Source of the DNA: Poseidonibacter ostreae
GTDB lineage: Bacteria; Campylobacterota; Campylobacteria; Campylobacterales; Arcobacteraceae
Direction of reading: 5' to 3'
Assembly: GCF_009208055.1 (NCBI RefSeq)
Contig: NZ_WFKI01000001.1
Span: 79,536-143,535 of the forward strand
Length of the DNA stretch: 64,000 nucleotides
Made by a program: the position numbers and the translations under genes. Of this stretch, positions 1-9,156 are shown one piece after another. Below the pieces are notes generated by a model. That model made no database searches. It saw nothing but the letters and a program-made list of their open reading frames with translations, and was not told the DNA's origin. Each line of letters opens with the position of its first letter. The first letter of the stretch is position 1.

Positions 1-1103
1 ATACAAGATTCAGGAGCACTAGCTTCTAAAGAATAATCTAATCTTTCTTTAATAATATTAGGCAATCCCCCATCAACAGCAGATGCAATAACAACAGTTG
101 AGATATCTAATAAAATTGTTGAAGACCAAATAAGATGAGTTAATGCTTCAATTGTATCATCTAACCATTCCGTATAATGAACATTTTTTGATAAGATTAA
201 TTGCTCTAAATCATTTAAAGAATTAACACTAATATTATTATATTTTAAATGTCGAATTAGTACATTTAAAGAAGCTCTATTCATCATAATGTCAAAAGAA
301 CTATTTGGTCTTGGATTTGATTTTAATTTTGAGTTTGGAATAGGCATTGAAGCAACATCTGCTGCGTTATTATTTTCACCTCTTACAATTTCTCCATTAA
401 GAACTAATCCACCACCAATTCCAGGTCCAATATATAAATATAAAAAGTCATTTATCTCTCTACCAACTCCATAATATAAAGCTGAGATAGCAGCAGAAGT
501 ACCATCATTTTCTTGGTATACAGGAATATTAACTTTTTTTTGTAACTCTTCACTAAATTTATAGTCTTTCCAATAAATGAAAGTATCTTTTGGTAAATCT
601 AAAACTTCAGTCCAACTATCTAGATTATAAGGAATTGCTAAACCAATACCTGCTAGTTTTTTTCTTTTTTCACCCTCTAATAATTTTAAAGTTTTTTCAA
701 TATCTTTTGAAACTATCTCAAGTACTTTTTCAGGTTTTGGTAGTATTTGCTCATGAGTTATTCGTGAAATAATATTGCCATCAAAATCAATCAAAATTGT
801 ATCAATTTTATTACGATCTAGTTGAACTCCTATACTATACACACCCTCACCATTTAGGTGTATCATAGTAGCAGGTTGTCCTTTTCCACCATCATATTTT
901 TTCTCACCAAAATAAACTAAATCATTCTCTTCTAAAGAAGTCACAATACTACCCATTGCTGCATTTGTTAAATTTAAATATCTAGCAATTTCTGCTTTTG
1001 AAGCAGAGCCCATTCTTCTTAAAGCTTGAAGGACTCTTCTTTCATTATATAATCTAAGCTGAATAGATTTTTTTGCACGTCTATCATTTACATTAGTAGT
1101 CAC
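1..1103 (-). CDS. ROK-family transcriptional repressor (XylR/NagC-like), C-terminus outside window
   Basis: The minus-strand frame is open from a GTG at 1103 to the window edge, about 367 codons. An AAAGGAG Shine-Dalgarno precedes the GTG, and the only nearby ATG is out of frame. Residues near 10-65 form a winged helix-turn-helix (RVLQALRRMGSASKAEIARYL), followed by a ROK sugar-kinase-like domain with IDFDG and a glycine-rich GPGIGGGLVLNG segment. I do not see the CxCGxxGC zinc cluster found in many ROK proteins after the GE motif; here it reads GENNNAADVASMPIP. Its neighbour 28 bp upstream is a xylulokinase fragment, so a role as a pentose or sugar-responsive repressor is inferred. The effector cannot be named from sequence. 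Confidence 0.85.
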   Translation of the reverse strand, partial: MTTNVNDRRAKKSIQLRLYNERRVLQALRRMGSASKAEIARYLNLTNAAMGSIVTSLEENDLVYFGEKKYDGGKGQPATMIHLNGEGVYSIGVQLDRNKIDTILIDFDGNIISRITHEQILPKPEKVLEIVSKDIEKTLKLLEGEKRKKLAGIGLAIPYNLDSWTEVLDLPKDTFIYWKDYKFSEELQKKVNIPVYQENDGTSAAISALYYGVGREINDFLYLYIGPGIGGGLVLNGEIVRGENNNAADVASMPIPNSKLKSNPRPNSSFDIMMNRASLNVLIRHLKYNNISVNSLNDLEQLILSKNVHYTEWLDDTIEALTHLIWSSTILLDISTVVIASAVDGGLPNIIKERLDYSLEASAPESC

Positions 1104-1131
1104 TTTAAACTCCTTTCACTTTAAATTTATT

Positions 1132-1682
1132 TTATATATTTGATATAGCTGGATAAAGTTTTTTATACTTTCCATATGCTTCTTCAAATGAGTTTTGAAA
1201 CTCTTTTTGAGGATGAATTCTATTTGCTATAATAGGTGCTTTACATATTAATGAAGCATCAAGATTATTTGCAGCTATCATCCCTAACCTAGCTGCTCCA
1301 AAAGCAGCTCCAAAATCACCCTCTTTTGGAATATCAACACTTATATTTAAAACTGTTGCTATTAATTTTTGCCAATAAATTGACTTTGAACCACCACCTA
1401 AAATTATAAGTGAATTTAAATCAGCTCCTGTTGCTTTTAATGCTTCAAGATTATCTCTTAAGGCAAAAGTAACACCTTCCATAATTGCTTGTGTAAGTGA
1501 AGCCTTATCACTATAGTTATTAAGCCCCATAAAAACACCTCTAATATTTGCATCATTATGAGGTGTTCGCTCTCCTGATAAATATGGTAAAAATATTTCT
1601 GAACTTGGTTTTTTTAAAGACTCACCTAAAGAAGCAGATAAATCTTTTGAAGCAACTCCACATATAAAGGAAACTAAAATTT
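1132..1682 (-). pseudogene. xylB: 5'-truncated xylulokinase (FGGY carbohydrate kinase) remnant
   Basis: About 180 codons match the C-terminal part of xylulokinase. The family signature PYLSGERTPHND followed by GVFMGLN is present, then the second FGGY-domain motif ILGGGSKSIYWQKL and GAAFGAARLG. Intact xylulokinases are about 480-500 residues, so more than half the protein, including the N-terminal FGGY domain, is missing. Upstream, the same frame hits TAA at about 1683, with no start codon or Shine-Dalgarno at the break. The next feature upstream is the 3' end of tRNA-Sec. An internal ATG at 1530 would give 132 residues with no complete active site. I therefore call this a decayed gene that once belonged with the adjacent ROK repressor. 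Confidence 0.8.
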
Positions 1683-1858
1683 AACTTGATTTTAAAGATG
1701 AATTTATATAAAAAAAATTTGTATTTGTAATGAAGTTTATTATTAAATAAAAAGTGTGGAAAATTAAGGCTTTGTTGAATTAGTTTTTGATACAATCCAT
1801 CAAAATAAAAATTATTAAAACTAAAGATAAGTTAATTGGGATTATTTGAGTTTATAAG

Positions 1859-1957
1859 TGGCGAGAAGGCGTAGGAATTGAACCTACCGCGGCGTACACA
1901 CGTAAACCGCCGATCAGGGTTGAAACCTGCGGTGTCCACCAGGATCACATGCCCCCC
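1859..1957 (-). tRNA. selC: tRNA-Sec (UCA)
   Basis: The minus strand folds as a tRNA with anticodon loop TTTCAAC (anticodon TCA) on a CAGG/CCTG stem. It has a long GC-rich variable arm (CGGCG pairing CGCCG), a T-arm GTAGG-TTCAATT-CCTAC and an encoded 3' CCA. A UCA anticodon with a long extra arm and an extended acceptor stem identifies the selenocysteine tRNA. It lies divergently 54 bp from selA. The acceptor stem would contain several G-U pairs, and the exact 5' end is uncertain by one base. Confidence 0.9.
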
Positions 1958-2011
1958 ACTTAAGTTTGGAAGTTTACATTATTTAGTTTTAAAAACATCT
2001 GAAAGAGAAAA

Positions 2012-3358
2012 ATGAGTTTATTAAAAAGTATTCCCAAGATTGATAGGTTTATCAACAACAAAGAGTTTAAAGGGTTTTCTGTATCTTTAATCACAAAAAT
2101 ATCAAAAGATATTATTACAAGATTAAGAAATGATATTCTAGATAAAAAAGTTAATAGTATTAATGAAAAAGATTTAATACAAACTGTTTTAAAAGAGTAT
2201 GCTGATTTAACATCACCATCACTTCAAAGTGTAATTAATGCTACTGGTATTATTGTACATACAAATTTAGGACGTTCATTAATAAATGAAGAGAGTTTTA
2301 ACAAAGCTATGAAAGTAGCAACTTCTTATAATAATCTTGAATATGATTTAGAACAAGGAAAAAGAGGTGAAAGATATTCTCATATTGTAAAAACACTTCA
2401 AGCTTTAACAGGTTGTGAAGATGCAATAGTTGTAAATAACAATGCCTCTGCAGTTTTTTTAATACTAAATACTTTTAGTCAAAATAAAGAAGCAGTTGTA
2501 AGCCGTGGTGAACTTGTAGAAATTGGTGGAAGTTTTAGAGTTCCTGAAGTAATGTCTCAAAGTGGTGCAATACTAAAAGAAATAGGTACAACTAATAAAA
2601 CACATCCAAGAGATTATGAAAATGCTGTAAATGAAAATACATCAATATTAATGAAAGTTCATAAATCAAACTATACAATAGAAGGTTTTACATCAGAAGT
2701 GCCTTATGAAGAAGTAGTAAAAATTGCAAAAGAAAAAAATGTAATTGATTACTATGATATGGGAAGTGGTCATATGATTGACTTACCTTTTAATTTAGAC
2801 CAAGTAGAACCATCAATTTTAAAAATCATGCAATATAAGCCAAGTTTATTAAGCTTTTCAGGTGATAAACTTTTAGGGTCTGTTCAAGCTGGTATTATTA
2901 TTGGTAAAAAAGAGTTAATTGCAAAAATTAAAAAGAATCAACTTTTAAGAATGCTAAGAGTTGATAAAATCACACTAGCTCTACTTGAAGATAATCTTAC
3001 TTCTTATTTAGAAAATAATCTTGATGATATTCCTACACTTAAAATGTTAAATACATCTATTACAGAATTAGAAAAACGCGCTTGCTTATTAAAAGAGTCT
3101 ATTGAAGACTTATGTTCTTGTGAAGTAATACAAACTCAAACTTTAATAGGTGGAGGAACAACTCCAAATAAAAAAATACCAACAGTTGCATTAAGTATTA
3201 GTTATAAAGATTATAAAGCTAATAGAATTGAAAAACTTTTAAGAGCTCAAAACCTAATTATTAGAATTGAAAATGATAAAGTTTTAATTGATTTTAGAAG
3301 TATAAAAGAGAATCAAGTATTACAAATTGCAAATATAATAAGAAAGGTATTTAACTAA
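2012..3358 (+). CDS. selA: L-seryl-tRNA(Sec) selenium transferase SelA
   Basis: This PLP enzyme of 448 residues converts seryl-tRNA(Sec) to selenocysteyl-tRNA(Sec) using selenophosphate, in the cytoplasm. Family signatures are INATGIIVHTNLGRS near residue 75, the ALTGCEDAIVVNNNASAV segment, and SFSGDKLLG, in which K286 is the expected Schiff-base lysine. The length is close to other bacterial SelA proteins (about 450-460). The ATG at 2012 has an AAAGAGA-type ribosome site. The gene overlaps selB by one base (TAATG), so the two are very likely co-transcribed and translationally coupled. selD is not in this window. Confidence 0.97.
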   Translation: MSLLKSIPKIDRFINNKEFKGFSVSLITKISKDIITRLRNDILDKKVNSINEKDLIQTVLKEYADLTSPSLQSVINATGIIVHTNLGRSLINEESFNKAMKVATSYNNLEYDLEQGKRGERYSHIVKTLQALTGCEDAIVVNNNASAVFLILNTFSQNKEAVVSRGELVEIGGSFRVPEVMSQSGAILKEIGTTNKTHPRDYENAVNENTSILMKVHKSNYTIEGFTSEVPYEEVVKIAKEKNVIDYYDMGSGHMIDLPFNLDQVEPSILKIMQYKPSLLSFSGDKLLGSVQAGIIIGKKELIAKIKKNQLLRMLRVDKITLALLEDNLTSYLENNLDDIPTLKMLNTSITELEKRACLLKESIEDLCSCEVIQTQTLIGGGTTPNKKIPTVALSISYKDYKANRIEKLLRAQNLIIRIENDKVLIDFRSIKENQVLQIANIIRKVFN

Positions 3359-5187
3359 TGTCTAATATTATTATAGGAACAGCTGGACATATTGATCATG
3401 GTAAAACAGCTTTAATTAAAGCATTAAATGGTTATGAAGGTGATAGTACAAACGAAGAAAAACAAAGAGGAATCACTATTGATTTATCTTTTTCTAACTT
3501 AAGTAAGGGACAGCAAAATATTGCCTTTATTGATGTACCAGGACATGAAAAACTAGTAAAAAATATGATTGCTGGTGCTTTTGGATTTGATTATGTAATG
3601 CTTGTAGTTTCAGCTGTTGAGGGAATTATGCCTCAAACTGTTGAGCATATTGAGATTATTAATCTACTTGGAATAAAAGATATTATTCTTACTCTTACAA
3701 AAAGTGATTTAGTTACAAAAGAAGAACTTGAAATTCAAAAGAAAAAAACTTTAGAGTTTTTAGATACATTTGATTTTGATATTAAGTTTGTTCAAGAAGT
3801 ATCTATTTATGAGCCTAAGTCTATTGAAGCTTTAAAAAACAATCTATTTACAATTAAAAACTCTTCAAAACAAGAAGAAAATTTCTTTAGATATTATGTT
3901 GATAGAGTATTTTCACCTAAAGGAATTGGAACAATTGTTACAGGAACTGTATTAGGTAAAAAACTAGAATTAAATGAAAAAGTATTTATTTGTGAAGCAG
4001 GAAAAGAATCAAAAATTAAAAATATACAAGTACATAATGAAAATGCAATTGAAGCAAATATATCAAATAGAGCTGCTTTAAATTTACAAGGAATTAATAG
4101 TTCTAATATTAAAAGAGGTGATTTAATTACAAAGAAAGGTTTTATTAGAGGTTTTGATGAAATTGATATCTCTTTTAAAGCTTTAAAAGGGAAAAAACTA
4201 CATCATAATAAATCATATACAGTATTTATAGGTGCAAAAAAACTTGAAGCAAAAGTATTATTATTTGATTCTATTGAAAATTTAGATTCTGGCTTTGCAA
4301 CTATTAAAACAAAGGAAAACTTATTTACTATTTTTGGTGAGAAACTTATTATTAGACAAGGAAATCACACAATTTGTGGTGGAAAAGTTTTAAATCCGAT
4401 TATTGACCCAATGAAGAAAAATCAAAAGAAAAATCTATTAGAGTCTTTAAATGAAAACAATTTTGAAGATGCTTATTATCAATTATTACAAGCACATAAA
4501 AAAGGCTTAGGAATAATCTCTTCAGCTCAAAGATTTGCACTATCACATGCAGAAGCTATATCTTTTGCAAAAAATCTAAAAAATGTTTTTGTAGATGAAA
4601 AAGAGCTTGTAATTTATCCAATAGAAACAAAAGATATTATAATTACTTCTGTTAGAGAAATCTATACAAAAAACACTTATGCCCTACTTTCAAATGCTTC
4701 AATTGCTTTACGATTAAAATGGGCAAGTACCTCTTTTATCCAAGCGTCTTTAGATGAACTTGAAAAAGAAGGCTTTTTACAAAAAGATAACAACCTATAT
4801 AAAAATGCAAATATTAAAGAAGATTTTGCAAAAAATCTAGAAGACTCATTTTTAGAAAGATTAAAAAAAGAAGACATAACACCAACCGCTCCTTATAATA
4901 TATATGACGAGCTTGATTTAGATAGAAAACTAGGTGATGATATTTTAAAATCTTTAACAGCAAAAAAGCATGTAATTAGACTTCAACACAATCTTTTTAT
5001 TCATGAGCAGAGTTTAAATGATATTATTGCTAAAATGAAAGAAATCATAAAAGATGATGGATATATTGATATTTCAAACTTTAAAGAAAAATATCCTTTA
5101 AGTAGAAAGTACTTAATTACATATTTAGATTATCTTGATAATTTCTCAAATATTAAAAAGCAAGATAATAAGAGAGTTTTTGTCTAA
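3358..5187 (+). CDS. selB: Selenocysteine-specific elongation factor SelB
   Basis: SelB delivers selenocysteyl-tRNA to UGA codons marked by a SECIS hairpin. The 609 residues start with an EF-Tu-like GTPase domain: GTAGHIDHGKT (P-loop, near residue 7), RGITIDLSF, DVPGHEK and TKSD. Beta-barrel domains follow, then C-terminal winged-helix repeats that would bind the mRNA hairpin (region from about residue 400, ending KEKYPLSRKYLITYLDYL). The ATG shares its A with the selA stop codon. The length fits bacterial SelB (about 600-640). The final bases may overlap the start of the downstream helicase gene. Confidence 0.96.
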   Translation: MSNIIIGTAGHIDHGKTALIKALNGYEGDSTNEEKQRGITIDLSFSNLSKGQQNIAFIDVPGHEKLVKNMIAGAFGFDYVMLVVSAVEGIMPQTVEHIEIINLLGIKDIILTLTKSDLVTKEELEIQKKKTLEFLDTFDFDIKFVQEVSIYEPKSIEALKNNLFTIKNSSKQEENFFRYYVDRVFSPKGIGTIVTGTVLGKKLELNEKVFICEAGKESKIKNIQVHNENAIEANISNRAALNLQGINSSNIKRGDLITKKGFIRGFDEIDISFKALKGKKLHHNKSYTVFIGAKKLEAKVLLFDSIENLDSGFATIKTKENLFTIFGEKLIIRQGNHTICGGKVLNPIIDPMKKNQKKNLLESLNENNFEDAYYQLLQAHKKGLGIISSAQRFALSHAEAISFAKNLKNVFVDEKELVIYPIETKDIIITSVREIYTKNTYALLSNASIALRLKWASTSFIQASLDELEKEGFLQKDNNLYKNANIKEDFAKNLEDSFLERLKKEDITPTAPYNIYDELDLDRKLGDDILKSLTAKKHVIRLQHNLFIHEQSLNDIIAKMKEIIKDDGYIDISNFKEKYPLSRKYLITYLDYLDNFSNIKKQDNKRVFV

Positions 5188-5188
5188 A

Positions 5189-6820
5189 TTGAATCTAAAT
5201 CTTACAAAAGAGCAAGAAAATATTATAAATGCAAAAGAAGACTCTTTTAAAATAAACGCAGTTGCTGGAAGTGGAAAAACAACTACATTATTAGAGTATG
5301 CAAGAAAAAACTCTCATTTGAAGATTTTGTATCTTGCATACAATAAATCCCTGCAAACATCTTTACAAAAAAAACTGCATGAGTATAAACTTTCTCATAT
5401 GCATGTAAGTACTATTCACTCTTTAGCATATCAAAAGATTGGAGCTTATGAATATAATTTGGCTCATGATTTAAAAGTACAAGTTATTGAAAAACTATTA
5501 AATGGATATGAGCAAACATTTAATCATAAAAACAACTACTATCCTGTTGCTGAATACATAGCACTTATAAAAGATTTAGTAAATTTTTACTGTAATTCTT
5601 CATTAATAGCACTTGATATGAAACTGCTTGAGACTTATAAAAAACAAGCAGATTTAAGTGCTAAGATTCTTGAATTATTAAATAAGGATGAGCAGAAAGC
5701 ATTAAATCACTTAAAGCATATTTTATCAGCAATGAAGAATAAATTAGTAGATGCAACTCATGATTTTTATTTAAAAATGTTTTATCTAAATAAAAAAGTG
5801 TCAACTAATCTTCCTTATGATTTAATATTAGTAGATGAGGCACAAGATATTTCAGATGTAATGATAGGAATTGTTGAAAATCAAAACTGTAGACGTATAT
5901 ACGTAGGTGATTCTTTTCAACAAATATACTCTTTTCGATATGCAATAAATGCTTTAAATAAACTTGAACTTCCAGAATATGAACTTAGTAAAAGTTTTAG
6001 ATTTAGTGATTCTTACGCAAAATTATTAGAAAAAAATCTAAACTCATTATATGAAAAAAATAGCTCTAAAGTATTAAAAATATCAGGAGTTCAAACAAAT
6101 ACAAATGTAGGTGAAAAAGCAATTGATTATGATAAACAAATCTGCGTAATTGCAAGGTCTACTTTTGGTTTAATTCAACAAATTGTTCACTTTATTCAAG
6201 ATGATAAGAAAATATATTTTGAGGGAAATTACAACTCATACTCTTTTATGAATCAAACTGTTTATTCAATTTTTTATCTAAAAGAGAAAAAAAATGACAA
6301 GATTACTATGGATGAAATTAAAGATTTTGAGACAATCCAAGAGTTAGAGCAGTTTGCAAAAGATACAAAAAATCAAGACTATTTAAATATTATAAAATTT
6401 ATCAACACTTATGGTGATAATATTTTTGAGATAAATAAAAAAATAAAATCTAAAATAACTACTAATAAAGATGCAGCTGATATTATATTTACAACAACTC
6501 ATAAATCAAAAGGTTTAGAGTATGAGCAAGTTATTATGGCTGATGATTTTATTACAAAAAAAGAGCTTAGTAATCCTAAAAATAAAGTCTCATTTCTAAA
6601 ATTACAAGAAGAGTTAAATATATATTATGTAGCAGCAACTAGAGTAAAAAGTGCTATTTGGCAAGCTTCCTTAAATTTAGACTATGTTTATAAAGAAGGC
6701 GATGAAAACAACTATAGCAAATCAAACTATTCAACAAAAAAAACAAGTTCTAAGAAAATGAAACAAATGCAAGAAGAGTGGCTAAAGCAAAACCGAGTTA
6801 ATAGAATAAATGCCTTTTAG
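5189..6820 (+). CDS. UvrD/Rep-like superfamily 1 DNA helicase (compact form)
   Basis: About 543 residues with the SF1A helicase motifs in order: Q motif LTKEQ, Walker A AVAGSGKTT (residues about 24-32), Walker B LVDEAQD, a QQIYSFR motif III, TTHKSKGLEYEQV (motif V) and YVAATRVK (motif VI). It is shorter than UvrD, Rep or PcrA (about 670-720), lacking most of the inserted 1B/2B mass. Only TTG starts are available, at 5135, 5180 and 5189. 5189 is chosen because it directly precedes the conserved LNLTKEQ start, but no start has a well-placed ribosome site. The gene follows selB with almost no gap. A link to selenoprotein synthesis is not expected; co-transcription is inferred. Confidence 0.82.
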   Translation: MNLNLTKEQENIINAKEDSFKINAVAGSGKTTTLLEYARKNSHLKILYLAYNKSLQTSLQKKLHEYKLSHMHVSTIHSLAYQKIGAYEYNLAHDLKVQVIEKLLNGYEQTFNHKNNYYPVAEYIALIKDLVNFYCNSSLIALDMKLLETYKKQADLSAKILELLNKDEQKALNHLKHILSAMKNKLVDATHDFYLKMFYLNKKVSTNLPYDLILVDEAQDISDVMIGIVENQNCRRIYVGDSFQQIYSFRYAINALNKLELPEYELSKSFRFSDSYAKLLEKNLNSLYEKNSSKVLKISGVQTNTNVGEKAIDYDKQICVIARSTFGLIQQIVHFIQDDKKIYFEGNYNSYSFMNQTVYSIFYLKEKKNDKITMDEIKDFETIQELEQFAKDTKNQDYLNIIKFINTYGDNIFEINKKIKSKITTNKDAADIIFTTTHKSKGLEYEQVIMADDFITKKELSNPKNKVSFLKLQEELNIYYVAATRVKSAIWQASLNLDYVYKEGDENNYSKSNYSTKKTSSKKMKQMQEEWLKQNRVNRINAF

Positions 6821-6881
6821 GCATAAGCAAACTCTATAAAAGTATTAGATAGTATGCAAAAAGAATAAAGGAAGGAATTTT

Positions 6882-7628
6882 ATGCAATATTTTGGAACAA
6901 TTGAAACTAAATATGAAGAAATCTTTATAACATCAAGTTATATGTATTTTGGAGATGAAGATGAAGTTATTACACCTAAAGAATTAAAAGCAAAAATCAA
7001 GTCAGCTAAAGAGAGAAAGAAAAATATTATAGGTACAGTTTTTTTATATAACCCTGTAGTAACTCCTGTAGGATATGATTCAAATAACTATTTATTAGAT
7101 CAAGACTTTGATAGTTTTGGAGATATGGTTGAATTAAAAACAGAAACTTATATTACTATTTTTAAACAAGCAATGAGAGAACATTGTGCTGGTAAAATAG
7201 TTGAAATTAGAAACTTATTTAACTTAAATGAACAAAACATCGATGCATCAACTCTTCTTATGAAATTTAATGATGATTTAGAAATATATAATTCAGCACA
7301 AAATACAGAGTTTGAACGAGAAATCATGTATTTAGATGCAGCAAACTTAATCCCTAGTGGAAAGTTTGTATTCTTTGCATGGGGAGATAAAATCAGTTCA
7401 AAAGAGTTTCCTTATATAAATGATTATGCAAGAACAATATATGAAAATGCAGTAAAACTTGGTAAAAAAGTTGCCTTTGTTTATAAAAGAGAAAAAACAG
7501 AACATGGTGCAATTGAATATTTCCAATTTTCAAATCCTTTACAAAATCATAAAGCAAAAAGAACAATTACAAATGCAATTAAAAAATCATTCGAACAATT
7601 TCCACCAGTGATAACATCTTACGAATAA
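6882..7628 (+). CDS. Conserved hypothetical protein
   Basis: A 248-residue soluble protein starting at an ATG behind a GGAAGGAA ribosome site. No signal peptide or membrane segment is visible. The C-terminal half (FVFFAWGDKI, then YARTIYENAVKLGKKVAFVYKRE) has an alternating strand-helix pattern that weakly resembles DUF1643-like folds, but I cannot assign a family. It is 61 bp downstream of the helicase and 11 bp upstream of a small exported protein, so a shared transcript is possible. Confidence 0.7.
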   Translation: MQYFGTIETKYEEIFITSSYMYFGDEDEVITPKELKAKIKSAKERKKNIIGTVFLYNPVVTPVGYDSNNYLLDQDFDSFGDMVELKTETYITIFKQAMREHCAGKIVEIRNLFNLNEQNIDASTLLMKFNDDLEIYNSAQNTEFEREIMYLDAANLIPSGKFVFFAWGDKISSKEFPYINDYARTIYENAVKLGKKVAFVYKREKTEHGAIEYFQFSNPLQNHKAKRTITNAIKKSFEQFPPVITSYE

Positions 7629-7639
7629 AAGGAAAATTT

Positions 7640-8014
7640 ATGAAACTAATTAAAACAATTATTGCGATATCTCTTTTAAGTACACTTAGCTTAAATGCAG
7701 CAGACTCTAACTCTATTAAGCACTTTGGGTTTTCTGCTATTTTTGGACTTGCTAGTGAAACAGTTTTACATAAAGACTATCAACAGTTTGATGATATTGA
7801 AAAAATATCATATGCAACTGCAATAGGTTCATTACCAGGACTTGCTAAAGAATTAACAGATGATAAGTTTTCAAATGAAGATATGGTTTTTAATGTTCTT
7901 GGAGCATTAAGTGGTGCAGTTTTTTCAAACTACTTAAATAACAATACAAGTATATTTATAGCACATAAAAATGAAGAAAAATCATCACAAATTAAGCTTG
8001 CATATAAATTTTAA
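7640..8014 (+). CDS. Small exported protein, YfiM/DUF2279-like
   Basis: The 124-residue product begins with a signal peptide (positive MKLIK, hydrophobic core to about residue 18, cleavage near LNA-AD). The mature part contains HFGFSAIFGLASE and GSLPGLAKELTD, which resemble the YfiM/DUF2279 arrangement of a conserved His-Phe followed by a Gly-x-x-Lys-Glu motif. There is no lipobox cysteine. The function is unknown; periplasmic or outer-membrane location is inferred. A good AAAGGAAAA ribosome site precedes the ATG. Confidence 0.65.
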   Translation: MKLIKTIIAISLLSTLSLNAADSNSIKHFGFSAIFGLASETVLHKDYQQFDDIEKISYATAIGSLPGLAKELTDDKFSNEDMVFNVLGALSGAVFSNYLNNNTSIFIAHKNEEKSSQIKLAYKF

Positions 8015-8089
8015 GCTTTTTATATAATCACTGAAAAATTTTAGCTAACTTTAAAGATAAAGTAACTATAATTCTGCCACTTAAACGAT

Positions 8090-8164
8090 TGGGGTATCGC
8101 CAAGTGGTAAGGCAACGGCTTTTGGTGCCGTCATTCGAAGGTTCGAATCCTTCTACCCCATCCA
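8090..8164 (+). tRNA. tRNA-Gln (UUG)
   Basis: A 75-nt cloverleaf with acceptor TGGGGTA pairing TACCCCA, anticodon loop TTTTGGT on a CGGC/GCCG stem (anticodon TTG), T-loop GTTCGAATC and encoded CCA. First of four tRNAs in a tight tandem cluster. Confidence 0.96.
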
Positions 8165-8181
8165 TTAAGTAATTTTTCAAC

Positions 8182-8266
8182 GGGAAGGTTGGAGAGTGGT
8201 CAAATCCTGCGGATTGTAAATCCGCCGCCTACGGCTTCGAAGGTTCGAGTCCTTCTCTTCCCACCA
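8182..8266 (+). tRNA. tRNA-Tyr (GUA)
   Basis: An 85-nt class II tRNA with acceptor GGGAAGG pairing CTTCCC, anticodon loop TTGTAAA (anticodon GTA), a long variable arm (CCGCCTACGG region), T-loop GTTCGAGTC and encoded CCA. It lies 17 bp after tRNA-Gln. Confidence 0.95.
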
Positions 8267-8276
8267 CTTTATGTGT

Positions 8277-8352
8277 GGCGCGATAGCTCAGTCGGTAGAG
8301 CAAAGGATTGAAAATCCTTGTGTCGACAGTTCGATTCTGTCTCGAGCCACCA
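8277..8352 (+). tRNA. tRNA-Phe (GAA), with an acceptor-stem mismatch
   Basis: A 76-nt cloverleaf with anticodon loop TTGAAAA on AGGAT/ATCCT, D-arm GCTCAGTCGGTAGAGC, T-arm GACAG-TTCGATT-CTGTC and encoded CCA. The 5' acceptor strand GGCGCGA meets 3' TCGAGCC, giving six Watson-Crick pairs and one G-A mismatch at pair 4-69. Confidence 0.94.
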
Positions 8353-8393
8353 TTTTTATTATTAATAACACATATGAATTAACTACCAAAAGT

Positions 8394-8480
8394 GCGAGTG
8401 TGGCGGAATAGGTAGACGCGTTGGACTTAAAATCCAATTCCGGTTTCGGAGTGTCGGTTCGATTCCGACCATTCGCACCA
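8394..8480 (+). tRNA. tRNA-Leu (UAA)
   Basis: An 87-nt class II tRNA with acceptor GCGAGTG pairing CATTCGC, anticodon loop CTTAAAA on TTGGA/TCCAA (anticodon TAA), variable arm TCCGGTTTCGGA, T-loop GTTCGATTC and encoded CCA. Confidence 0.95.
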
Positions 8481-8616
8481 CTGTGTTGTTAATCTTAAAT
8501 TTACTATCAAATCAAACATTTTCAAAATTTCTTTTTTATTGTTATTTATTAGCTAGTAACTCAAGTATTGCTTAGATATAATTACAAAATTATATATTAT
8601 ATTAAGGAATAAATTT

Positions 8617-9123
8617 ATGTCAAAAATTGGAATATTAGTAGCAAGTTCAAATAACAATCAAAAACTAGGATTAAAACTTCAAGAACTAGCAGTTGAGCAA
8701 AACTGTGAAGTAGAATTAATTAATTTAGTAGATTTAAGATTACCATTATACAGTACAATCGAAGAAGAAGAGAATGGAATACCTGAAACAGTATTAGACT
8801 TAGCAACAAAAATATTAGACTTAAAAGCATTTATCATTGTAGCACCTGAATACAATGGTGTTATGCCACCTGTTTTAAATAATGCAATGGCTTGGACTTC
8901 AAGAGCTACAAAAGATTGGAGAGATGCGTTTAATGATAAAATTGTAGGACTTGCAACACACAGTGGTGGTGGTGGAGCTAAAGGTCTTCAAGCAATGAGA
9001 ATACAGTTTCAACATTTAGGGGCTAATATCTTAGCTAGAGAAATTTTAACTACTTATGAAAAACAGTTAAATGAAGAAGCAGCTGTTGGAATGATTAATC
9101 AATTAGTAAAACTATCTAAGTAA
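8617..9123 (+). CDS. NAD(P)H-dependent FMN reductase
   Basis: A 168-residue flavodoxin-like oxidoreductase. The N-terminal GILVASSNNNQ phosphate-binding loop, the VAPEYNGVMPP motif near residue 80 and the THSGGGGAKGL segment are typical of the NADPH-dependent FMN reductase (ArsH/ChrR/SsuE) group. It should reduce flavin, quinones or metal ions in the cytoplasm; the physiological substrate is not evident. The ATG follows TAAGGAATAAATTT. It stands alone between the tRNA cluster and a convergent terminator shared with the YitT gene. Confidence 0.9.
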   Translation: MSKIGILVASSNNNQKLGLKLQELAVEQNCEVELINLVDLRLPLYSTIEEEENGIPETVLDLATKILDLKAFIIVAPEYNGVMPPVLNNAMAWTSRATKDWRDAFNDKIVGLATHSGGGGAKGLQAMRIQFQHLGANILAREILTTYEKQLNEEAAVGMINQLVKLSK

Positions 9124-9130
9124 TATAAGA

Positions 9131-9156
9131 AAACGTAAGGAATTATCCTTACGTTT
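9131..9156. terminator. Bidirectional intrinsic terminator
   Basis: An 11-bp perfect stem AAACGTAAGGA/TCCTTACGTTT with an ATTA loop between two convergent genes. T-rich tracts flank both arms, so it can serve the FMN reductase gene and the YitT gene. Confidence 0.85.

Noticed and set aside
1132..1530. A 132-residue gene starting at ATG 1530
   Set aside because: Sequence upstream of this ATG, including PYLSGERTPHND, is part of the same xylulokinase, so this is an internal methionine of a truncated gene.
2012..5187. A selenoprotein gene adjoining selAB
   Set aside because: I found no long frame interrupted by a single in-frame TGA next to a selenoprotein-family motif.
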